DNA of 5,043 nucleotides from Akkermansiaceae bacterium (GTDB lineage: Bacteria; Verrucomicrobiota; Verrucomicrobiia; Verrucomicrobiales; Akkermansiaceae), in contig JALZWJ010000409.1 in the NCBI GenBank assembly GCA_023300065.1, positions 1 to 5,043 of the forward strand, in the 5' to 3' direction. The notes beneath the pieces are model-generated. The model made no database searches and was not told the DNA's origin. It worked only from the letters and a program-made list of their open reading frames with translations. Positions 1-4,970 of the stretch are shown one piece after another (within the stretch, counting starts at the first letter, position 1; every line of letters begins with the position of its first letter). The position numbers and the translations under genes were made by a program.

Positions 1-275
1 CAGCTCGCGCGTGTTGGTGAGCAAACGGCTGAGGCGGAGTAAAAACGATTAAACTGAAGACCATTTGCGGCCATCTCATCCATCACCGGAGTCTGGATCC
101 ACCCTTGATCAGGGTGTGGGGTTCCATTGGCGAGGTTGACCGTCATACTGTTGTAACTCACATCTCCCCATCCCATATCGTCAGCCATCGCCAGAATGAT
201 ATTTGGGCGTGGAGCGGCTTGGAGCGCGGTAAGGGTGGCAAGTGATGCTGCGAGAGATGAGAGTTTTGAGTTCAT
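1..275 (-). CDS. Secreted sulfatase, N-terminal part (runs off left edge)
   Basis: Type I (formylglycine) sulfatase, expected to hydrolyse sulfate esters, probably on polysaccharides, outside the cytoplasm. The visible 91 residues begin at the ATG at 275-273. Residues 1-21 look like a signal peptide: a short polar start, a Leu/Ala-rich core and a likely cut after the Ala pair at 20-21. [16 protein letters not shown] (23-38) is the family's first strand with the metal-binding Asp pair (D32, D33). VCSPTRAS (84-91) is the C-x-P-x-R activation site, in which C85 would be oxidised to formylglycine; it lies just inside the window edge, so the rest of the enzyme is outside. No clear Shine-Dalgarno precedes the start; a hairpin ends 12 nt upstream. 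It is downstream of, and on the same strand as, two secreted paralogues. The family call is firm; substrate and subfamily cannot be told from this fragment. Confidence 0.92.
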   Translation of the reverse strand, partial: MNSKLSSLAASLATLTALQAAPRPNIILAMADDMGWGDVSYNSMTVNLANGTPHPDQGWIQTPVMDEMAANGLQFNRFYSASAVCSPTRAS

Positions 276-287
276 GGTCGAGATAAG

Positions 288-316
288 AAAGAAGCTCACC
301 CATGGTGAGCTTCTTT
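288..316 (-). terminator. Hairpin with T-rich flanks between the PEP-CTERM gene and the sulfatase
   Basis: A perfect 13-bp inverted repeat (AAAGAAGCTCACC / GGTGAGCTTCTTT) with a 3-nt loop. Read on the minus strand it follows the stop of the PEP-CTERM gene by 46 nt and is followed by CTTATCTC, a mediocre U-tract; on the plus strand the tail is a stronger TTTTTT run. It looks like an intrinsic terminator for the upstream two-gene unit. However, it ends only 12 nt before the sulfatase ATG, which leaves no room for a promoter after it, so it could instead be a leader structure or attenuator for the sulfatase. The structure is certain; the function is inferred. Confidence 0.55.
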
Positions 317-362
317 TTTAGGGTGAGTTTTTTTTGAGCAGATAAGGGGTCGTTCCGTTGCG

Positions 363-1133
363 TTAAGAGTTGCGACGACGTCTGCCGAGAAATCCGCAAG
401 TTAAGCTTAAGAGCAGGACTGAGGATGGCTCTGGCACGGAGGTTACGGCAGTCTCAATGGTCGCATTTTCGAAGTAACCTGAGTTAGAGATATTCGTATT
501 GGTTGTGAAAGTGAGCCCGAAGTTATCGATCGAGCCATCAGCCCAACCTTGAACCAGTGATGTGATATCTAGGGTGATGCCAGGGATCGCGCCTGGGCTT
601 GCTGCCGTATTCGTGACGAGATTTCCCAAGTTCGTTGAGCCCGTTGAAAAGGAGAAGGCTGGAAGGTTGGTGGTCGAGTCCCAAGCACCACCGGTGATTT
701 GTCCTAGATCTGCATTGAAGCCCGCATTGAGGTTGTTGAGGTGGGTCACGTAGTCAACGGTGAAGGTTGCGGTGAAGGTTGGATCGGCTAACTCTGCTGC
801 AGAAATGGCAGAAACATCAAACTGCAGGAAGCTTCGGAAACTCCGATCAAGTTGCTCCGGATTCAGCCTTTGTCTGATGCCATATTGGTAGGTGCCAGCA
901 CCTGCGGGGTTTTGGTTCGCGGTGTTGTAGATTGCCGCCGTGTTGTTGATGGTGCCATCTGCGTTAAGGCGGGCGACATTGGACGTGGTGGTTGTCCCTC
1001 CGATCGTAGTCGAGATATCAATTCCATGAAGGGAAATTGAGTCTGAGACTACGATGCTAGCGGCTGCGGCAGTGCCAGCATTGAGTATCCCTGCTGCGAT
1101 AATGAAGCGCTTATATTTTGGTGTGTTATTCAT
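363..1133 (-). CDS. Secreted DNRLRE-like protein with PEP-CTERM sorting tail
   Basis: Protein of 256 residues predicted to be exported and then processed by an exosortase. Residues 1-25 form a signal peptide (KYKR, then hydrophobic, then AAAA). The middle (about 27-230) resembles the DNRLRE/CBM96-type beta-sandwich of surface proteins: FLQFDVSAI (102-110) fits its 'yLrFDls' strand, and DITSLVQGWADG (189-200) followed by FGLTF (205-209) fits its 'DvTplVqgW...nyGl' strand. The C-terminus is a textbook PEP-CTERM tail: VPEP (233-236), a hydrophobic stretch, then RRRR (251-254). It lies 39 nt downstream of a close paralogue and is probably co-transcribed with it. No Shine-Dalgarno is visible before the ATG at 1133. 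Sorting fate is well supported by the tail; the beta-sandwich assignment is moderate, and ligand binding is not shown. No exosortase gene is in the window. Confidence 0.87.
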   Translation of the reverse strand: MNNTPKYKRFIIAAGILNAGTAAAASIVVSDSISLHGIDISTTIGGTTTTSNVARLNADGTINNTAAIYNTANQNPAGAGTYQYGIRQRLNPEQLDRSFRSFLQFDVSAISAAELADPTFTATFTVDYVTHLNNLNAGFNADLGQITGGAWDSTTNLPAFSFSTGSTNLGNLVTNTAASPGAIPGITLDITSLVQGWADGSIDNFGLTFTTNTNISNSGYFENATIETAVTSVPEPSSVLLLSLTCGFLGRRRRNS

Positions 1134-1172
1134 CGTGTGTTTTTATGTGTTAGAGTTTTTCTAGGTGATAAA

Positions 1173-2117
1173 TTAGGGCAAAGTCTGTCCGGTAGGGACT
1201 AAGAGATAAAACGCGGTCGGAAGAGGGACGGCCGATTCATCGATAAAAATTCCGGGAGTGATGTTAGAGGCGATGGGACTAGCGCCAAAGTCGAGTAGAT
1301 CAGTAGAACGGTAGACATCGACATTTCCGAACGGGGAGTTGAAGTCGAGAGTGACTATTCCGTCTGTGGCACGAGTGATATTGGTGACTTCGATCTGATC
1401 GTCCGCTGAGAGGAGCGGATCCGTGGAGGTGACGATGGTGGCGTTGCTGAAGTAGGTGGCGTTGGAGACTCCAGGATCACCTTCGGGAACGGTGAAGGTG
1501 AGGCCGAAGTTATCGATTGAACCATCAGCCCACCCTCTGACTAGGTTCGTGATGTCAACGGTGAGACCGGGTAGCGCGGTTGGATTTGCTGCCGCGTCAG
1601 TGATTAAGATTCCTAAATCGGTGGAATTTTCGGAAAAAGCGATGGTTGGGAGAGTTGTGGTCGAATCCCATGCCCCATCGACGATTTGTCCTAACCCGAC
1701 ATTCAGGCCTGCGTTGAGATTGTTGAGATGGGTCACATAATCAATCGTAAAGGTGGCGGAAAAGTTAGGGTCAGCGAGCTCGGTAGCAGGAATGGTGGAA
1801 ACATCAAATTGGAGGAAACTACGCCACTGCCTTTCGGGCTGAGTGAAATTGACTCTTTCCCGAATCCCGTATTGGTAGGTTCCTAGCGCGCCAGGGTTTT
1901 GGTTAGCGGTGACATAAATAGCGCTATTGTCGATGTTGCCATCATCATCGGTCCGAACGACGTCCGAGCTAGTGGTTCCGCCCATGTCGTCGGTCGTCTC
2001 GATGGCTACACCATGGAGGGAAATCGTGTCTGTTACTTCGAGGGTTTCAGCATCCGAGGTGTTGGAGAGAATAGCGGTGGCGGCAACGGCCAAGAAATAG
2101 TGAGCTGATTTAGGCAT
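1173..2117 (-). CDS. Secreted DNRLRE-like paralogue without PEP-CTERM
   Basis: Protein of 314 residues, clearly paralogous to the next gene downstream over about residues 24-231. Shared blocks include ISLHG, TANQNP, GTYQYGIR, RSFLQFDVS, DYVTHLNNLNAG, GAWDSTT and GWADGSIDNFGLTF. Residues 1-23 form a signal peptide, probably cut after A23. The DNRLRE-like core is followed by a different C-terminus: about residues 241-309 (EVTNITRATDG...VDVYRSTDLLDF...AFYLLVP) resemble the small beta-rich tail module frequent in secreted verrucomicrobial proteins. There is no PEP motif, C-terminal membrane segment or basic cluster, so it should be released or held differently from its sister. It is the first gene of the probable two-gene unit, with its promoter expected in the intergenic DNA beyond 2118. 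No Shine-Dalgarno precedes the ATG at 2117. Function unknown; a carbohydrate- or surface-binding role is only inferred from the fold. Confidence 0.86.
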   Translation of the reverse strand: MPKSAHYFLAVAATAILSNTSDAETLEVTDTISLHGVAIETTDDMGGTTSSDVVRTDDDGNIDNSAIYVTANQNPGALGTYQYGIRERVNFTQPERQWRSFLQFDVSTIPATELADPNFSATFTIDYVTHLNNLNAGLNVGLGQIVDGAWDSTTTLPTIAFSENSTDLGILITDAAANPTALPGLTVDITNLVRGWADGSIDNFGLTFTVPEGDPGVSNATYFSNATIVTSTDPLLSADDQIEVTNITRATDGIVTLDFNSPFGNVDVYRSTDLLDFGASPIASNITPGIFIDESAVPLPTAFYLLVPTGQTLP

Positions 2118-2196
2118 GAGGATGTGTGCGATTTTGAAATGGATTAGATTGACATTGTTCTTGTGAAAAGAGCGCTAAATTTCATAGAAGGATCGT

Positions 2197-2224
2197 GACA
2201 CTACACAAGACTGTGTGCGGTGTC
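2197..2224. repeat. Two-step stem-loop in the divergent intergenic region
   Basis: Inverted repeat with an outer stem GACAC (2197-2201) / GTGTC (2220-2224) and an inner stem ACACA (2203-2207) / TGTGT (2212-2216) around a 4-nt AGAC loop. It sits about 80 nt upstream of the secreted-pair start and could be an operator, an mRNA leader element or chance. There is no U-tract, so it is not a typical terminator. Confidence 0.35.
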
Positions 2225-2374
2225 TATCTTCAATTAGACCGGAAAGTTGAGAAAAGACACCACGACTCCAGCTATCCGCCTGTGTCGGCGAATGAAAAGA
2301 TGTGATTTACGGAAGATCCCGGGGCTCTCGGCGCGAGTTGCGAAGGCGTGGAGAAAGAGCTCCAGGGTCATTAC

Positions 2375-2394
2375 GCAATTGGATGCAATTGGAT
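2375..2394 (+). repeat. Perfect 10-bp direct duplication before the Fic start
   Basis: GCAATTGGAT occurs twice back to back and ends exactly at the Shine-Dalgarno-like GGAG of the Fic gene. Each unit contains the palindrome CAATTG. It may be a simple slippage duplication or a paired binding site; nothing in the sequence decides. Confidence 0.6.
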
Positions 2395-2398
2395 GGAG
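2395..2398 (+). promoter_or_regulatory. Ribosome binding site supporting the Fic start at 2407
   Basis: GGAG with an 8-nt spacer to the ATG at 2407. This chooses that start over the upstream in-frame codon at 2302, whose extra 35 residues (Arg/Gly-rich) do not resemble a Fic N-terminus. It is the only clear Shine-Dalgarno at a gene start in the window. Confidence 0.5.
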
Positions 2399-2406
2399 TG
2401 TTTGGC

Positions 2407-2664
2407 ATGAAGCTACCACTTCCACCGGAAATTCAGCCAACCAATGGGATGCTGTTGCTGATTTCTGCTGTTGATGAATTTAAGGGCGAGTGGAGTGTGC
2501 TTGGAGCTTTAGGACCGGAAAAACTGCAATCTCTTCGGAGGATCGCAACCATTGGGAGCGCTGGGTCATCGACACGGATTGAAGGGGCCAAATTGAGCGA
2601 TCAAGAAGTGGAAAAACTGGTCGGAAAGTTGGGCGAGGAATCGTTTCAGTCCCGTGATGAATAA
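2407..2664 (+). CDS. N-terminal Fic fragment with autoinhibitory motif (85 aa)
   Basis: First ORF of the interrupted Fic gene. It starts MKLPLPPEI, as many Fic proteins of this group do, behind GGAG at 2395. Residues 37-75 form the N-terminal helical part; SSTRIEGAKLSDQEVE (54-69) contains the (S/T)xxxE(G/N) inhibitory motif, in which E59 would block ATP binding in the Fic pocket. The ORF ends at the premature TAA, 21 nt before the next in-frame start. Alone it has no catalytic residues. It could be a non-functional remnant, or it could act in trans on the second ORF in the way that VbhA-type antitoxins inhibit class I Fic toxins; the latter is speculation. Confidence 0.6.
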   Translation: MKLPLPPEIQPTNGMLLLISAVDEFKGEWSVLGALGPEKLQSLRRIATIGSAGSSTRIEGAKLSDQEVEKLVGKLGEESFQSRDE

Positions 2665-2685
2665 GAGGTCGCCGGATACGCCTAC

Positions 2686-3306
2686 GTGATGGAATCCATT
2701 CAGACTGTTTGGCCGGATCTAAGAATCTCTGAAAATAATCTCCTCCAACTTCATCGAGACCTTTTGCGATACAGCGATAAAGATGAGCGCCATCGAGGTG
2801 GCTGGAAGATGCTCGACAACCATGTCGCGGCTTTCGATGCAAAGGGGAAGCAGGTGGGCATCGTGTTTGAAACGGCGAGTCCCTTCGAAACTCCGATGCT
2901 CATAGAGAAGCTGCTTGCTTGGAATGCGAAGGAGGAACTTGATCCTAAATTTCATCCTCTGTTGCGCATTGCCATCTTCAATGTGGTCTTCCTCGCCATT
3001 CATCCTTTCCAAGATGGTAATGGTCGTCTCTCCCGGGTGTTGACCAATCTCATGTTCCTCCGTGCAGGCTATGCCTATGTTTCCTTCACCTCACTCGAGA
3101 GCGTGATCGAGCATAACAAAGAGTCCAACTATCTTGCTCTGCGGAGAACGCAGACCTCGTTTCAGAAAAGCGCCGATTGGAAACCCTGGATTCTGTTTTT
3201 CCTTCGTGCCATGTGTTCCCAGATTGTCCGACTTAAAGAGCGTCTCGATGCTCCGATGACATCAATGGAAAGTCATGCTTCGGAGTTTGCTCAGCTTGCT
3301 TGTTGA
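2686..3306 (+). CDS. C-terminal Fic fragment with catalytic core (206 aa)
   Basis: Second ORF, in the same frame as the first, openable at GTG 2686 or ATG 2689. It holds the Fic core: a helix-rich start, the flap VGIVFETASPFETPML, and HPFQDGNGRLSR at 3001-3036 with catalytic His, Mg-binding Asp, phosphate-binding Asn-Gly-Arg and the second Arg all present. RLKERLDAP near the end normally leads into a winged helix, which is missing. There is no usable Shine-Dalgarno: AAGAGG at 2663-2668 is 17 nt from the GTG, too far for normal initiation, so translation would rely on reinitiation after the TAA. If made, it would be a Fic core lacking its own inhibitory helix and probably part of the first core helix. 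Confidence 0.6.
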   Translation: MMESIQTVWPDLRISENNLLQLHRDLLRYSDKDERHRGGWKMLDNHVAAFDAKGKQVGIVFETASPFETPMLIEKLLAWNAKEELDPKFHPLLRIAIFNVVFLAIHPFQDGNGRLSRVLTNLMFLRAGYAYVSFTSLESVIEHNKESNYLALRRTQTSFQKSADWKPWILFFLRAMCSQIVRLKERLDAPMTSMESHASEFAQLAC

Positions 3307-3416
3307 AAGGGGCGGGGAGCGCATTATCGACCGCTGAAGAATGACCATTTTTGTGCAGAGTCTTTTCTAAGGATTATAAGGTTCGCCTTCAGCGAAGATC
3401 CTGTGGTCTGAATCTG

Positions 3417-3439
3417 AACCCCGCCTGTTTGACGGGGTT
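3417..3439. terminator. Hairpin between convergent Fic and selA genes
   Basis: A 7-bp stem AACCCCG / CGGGGTT with a 9-nt loop. On the plus strand it is followed by the modestly T-rich GGTATTAGTTT; on the minus strand there is no T-tract. The position between convergent genes suits a terminator, better for the Fic side, but the tail is weak. It competes with the inverted repeat at 3423-3468. Confidence 0.35.
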
Positions 3440-3468
3440 GGTATTAGTTTGGCCTTTGGCCAACAGGC
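3423..3468. repeat. Alternative inverted repeat with nested hairpin near the selA 3' end
   Basis: GCCTGTT (3423-3429) pairs perfectly with AACAGGC (3462-3468). Inside lies TTGGCC-TTT-GGCCAA (3449-3463), a 6-bp stem that overlaps the outer arm by 2 nt. The left arm shares bases with the hairpin at 3417-3439, so the two folds exclude each other. The likely role is 3'-end formation for selA or Fic; no U-tract confirms it. The rest of 3307-3526 holds no gene that I recognise beyond the possible Fic tail at 3307-3351. Confidence 0.35.
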
Positions 3469-3526
3469 TCTCTCTTTAAGCGAGTCTGATTTTGACAATG
3501 TCCTAGCTGGTGAAATTGGGGGGAGA

Positions 3527-4900
3527 TTAACTGAGAGCCGTTTTGATGGCTGTTTTGACCTCGCTGTCCGTCTCGGGGAAGATGGTTCGCAGGTCCAAGA
3601 AGAGGGCGGCGTCGGTGGTGTAGCCTACGATGGCGGGGGTGCCGAGGCGGAGCTTTTTGGCGAGCTTGGGGACGGATTGATTTTTTGGGACGAGCTTGAG
3701 GGCGATAGAGGGGAACTCGCTGCGGGGCATGGTGCCGCCGCCGGGGCGGGCGAGGGTTTCTTCGATTGTGATCTCGGTTTGCTCGGTGGGGAGGTCTTTG
3801 AGGATGGTTTCGGCGCGGGTGCGGAGGTCTTCGGTGGAGGTGCGGAGAAACTTTAGGACGGGGACGTCGGCCTGGGTGGGGTCGGCTTTGGTTTCGAGGT
3901 ATTGGTCGATCGATTCCTGGAGGGTGGTGAGGATGAGCTTGTCGCAGCGGACGGCGCGGAAGAAGGGTTCCTTTTTGATCTCGGCGATCATGTCGGCGCG
4001 GCCGCCGATGATGCCGGATTGGGGGCCGCCGAGGAGCTTGTCGCCAGAGAAGATGACGAGGTCGATGCCGCGGCGAAGGCATTCTTGAGGGGTGGGTTCG
4101 TGCTCGATGGGGGCGAGTTCATCGGTGTTCATCATGGCTCCGGAGCCGAGGTCTTCGACAAGGGGGAGGCCGTGGTCGTGGGCGAGCTTTGCGATCTCGG
4201 TGATCTCGGGTTCGCCGATGAAGCCATCGATGTAGAAGTTGGAGCGGTGGACTTTGAGGATGAGAGCGGTCTGAGGAGTGATCGCTTTTTCGTAGTCGTA
4301 GAGGTGGGTCTTATTGGTGGCACCGACTTCGACGAGTTTCGCGCCGGAGGTTTCGAGGATCTCGGGGATGCGGAATCCGCCGCCGATTTCTACGAGTTCG
4401 GAGCGGGAGACGATGACTTCGTTTTTGCCTTCGGCGACGAGGGTGCGGAGGGTGAGGACGAGGGCGGCGGCGCAGTTGTTGACGGCGGTGGCGGCTTCGG
4501 TTTCGAGGAGGCAGGCGAGGGCTGTTTCGAGGTAGCCCGCGCGTTTTCCGCGAGCGCCGGAGGGGAGATCGAACTCGAGGTTCGAGTAGCCGGTGGCGAT
4601 TTTTTGGAGTGAGCTGGCGGCGCGGGGTCCGAGGGGCGAGCGGCCGAGGTTGGTGTGGATGAGGACGCCGGTGGCATTGATGACGGGCTGGAGGCGGGAG
4701 TTCGCGAATTCGCGGAGGCCTTTTTTGGTGGAGGCTTCGATTTCTTCGCGGGTGTGCTCGCCATCGGCGAGGAGGAGCTGGCGGTAGCGGTCGATCTCGC
4801 GTCGGACGAAGAGGTTGACGAGTGGGCGAGGGAGGCCGACCTCAGGGGCGAGGGCGGCGGCGAGTTTTTCGACTGAGGGGAGGGCGGCTAGCTTGCTCAT
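3527..4900 (-). CDS. selA: L-seryl-tRNA(Sec) selenium transferase
   Basis: Cytoplasmic PLP enzyme that converts Ser-tRNA(Sec) to selenocysteinyl-tRNA(Sec) with selenophosphate as donor. At 457 residues it is about full length (E. coli SelA, 463). The N-terminal tRNA-binding region (about 1-65) is followed by the family hallmark VINATGVLIHTNLGRSPL (73-90), then NNCAAALVLTL (141-151), VSRSELVEIGGGFRIPEI (164-181), VHRSNFYIDGF (217-227), VEDLGSG (248-254) and FSGDKLLGGPQSG (284-296). K288 in that last block is the expected PLP Schiff-base lysine. The small C-terminal domain reaches the TAA intact, with no lesion. The start is the ATG at 4900-4898; the 70 nt before it are C-rich on the mRNA strand with no Shine-Dalgarno, then a 10-bp tandem repeat begins. 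It converges with the Fic gene. Base composition is visibly more GC-rich than the left half of the window. selB, selD and tRNA-Sec are not seen. Confidence 0.97.
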   Translation of the reverse strand: MSKLAALPSVEKLAAALAPEVGLPRPLVNLFVRREIDRYRQLLLADGEHTREEIEASTKKGLREFANSRLQPVINATGVLIHTNLGRSPLGPRAASSLQKIATGYSNLEFDLPSGARGKRAGYLETALACLLETEAATAVNNCAAALVLTLRTLVAEGKNEVIVSRSELVEIGGGFRIPEILETSGAKLVEVGATNKTHLYDYEKAITPQTALILKVHRSNFYIDGFIGEPEITEIAKLAHDHGLPLVEDLGSGAMMNTDELAPIEHEPTPQECLRRGIDLVIFSGDKLLGGPQSGIIGGRADMIAEIKKEPFFRAVRCDKLILTTLQESIDQYLETKADPTQADVPVLKFLRTSTEDLRTRAETILKDLPTEQTEITIEETLARPGGGTMPRSEFPSIALKLVPKNQSVPKLAKKLRLGTPAIVGYTTDAALFLDLRTIFPETDSEVKTAIKTALS

Positions 4901-4970
4901 GTTAGTGGTGGGATGATGGTGCGGGAAGGTGGATTGGGCAAGTGGGGGATGGAAGAAGGCGGAGGTAACC

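Larger units (their letters stand above)
2118..2406. other. Divergent intergenic region, no gene recognised
   Basis: About 290 bp between the minus-strand secreted-protein genes and the plus-strand Fic gene. Short open frames cross it on both strands, but none has a recognisable protein, a good start signal or continuity with a neighbour. A minus-strand promoter for the secreted pair is possible (TTGTGT, 16 nt, TATGAA near 2183-2210), but the match is weak. A perfect TTGACA lies at 2149-2154 on the plus strand without a convincing -10 at the right distance. The hairpin and the direct duplication inside it are listed separately. Confidence 0.5.
2407..3306 (+). pseudogene. Fic-family AMP-transferase gene broken by an in-frame TAA
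   Basis: One reading frame from the ATG at 2407 encodes a Fic protein, interrupted only by TAA at 2662-2664 (codon 86). Reading through gives SRDE-stop-EVAGYAYVMESI. As I recall, family members have Gln at this place (RDEQEVAGYA), so a CAA-to-TAA change explains it, with no frameshift or lost sequence. Before the stop lies the class II inhibitory motif S55-T-R-I-E59-G60; after it come the target-binding flap region (about residues 141-157 of the joined frame) and the complete catalytic motif HPFQDGNGRLSR (H199 to R210). The frame ends at TGA 3304-3306 without the usual C-terminal winged helix; codons after that TGA read KGRGAHYRPL, like the end of such a domain, suggesting a second lesion. 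Intact enzymes transfer AMP from ATP to a target-protein hydroxyl. A working two-ORF product, stop readthrough or a sequencing error are the alternatives. Confidence 0.72.

Noticed and set aside
181..399. 72-codon open frame on the minus strand across the sulfatase start and the hairpin
   Set aside because: It overlaps the PEP-CTERM gene end, the terminator-like hairpin and the sulfatase signal peptide in another frame, and the peptide has no recognisable features.
2149..2154. Perfect TTGACA on the plus strand as a -35 box for Fic
   Set aside because: No acceptable -10 lies 16-18 nt downstream (the closest AT-rich hexamer is about 21 nt away), and it is over 230 nt from the Fic start.
2302..2406. 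Upstream extension of the Fic ORF by 35 residues
   Set aside because: The extension is Arg/Gly-rich and unlike Fic N-termini; the ATG at 2407 has GGAG at a proper distance and starts MKLPLPPEI, as in relatives.
2247..2474. 75-codon plus-strand frame overlapping the Fic start
   Set aside because: It is out of frame with Fic, opens at a non-ATG codon without a ribosome site, and its second half is a shadow of the real Fic N-terminus.
3304..3306. Fic-terminal TGA as a selenocysteine codon, tempting because selA is next door and the frame continues 'sensibly'
   Set aside because: There is no convincing SECIS-like hairpin right after the TGA, a Sec residue in a Fic winged-helix tail has no precedent that I know of, and the upstream TAA cannot be Sec. 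Gene decay explains both stops.
3444..4082. Long Pro/Arg/His-rich frame on the minus strand inside selA, and long plus-strand Gly/Glu/Asp-rich frames over 3449-4612
   Set aside because: These are shadows produced by the GC-biased third positions of selA; composition is extreme and there are no domains.
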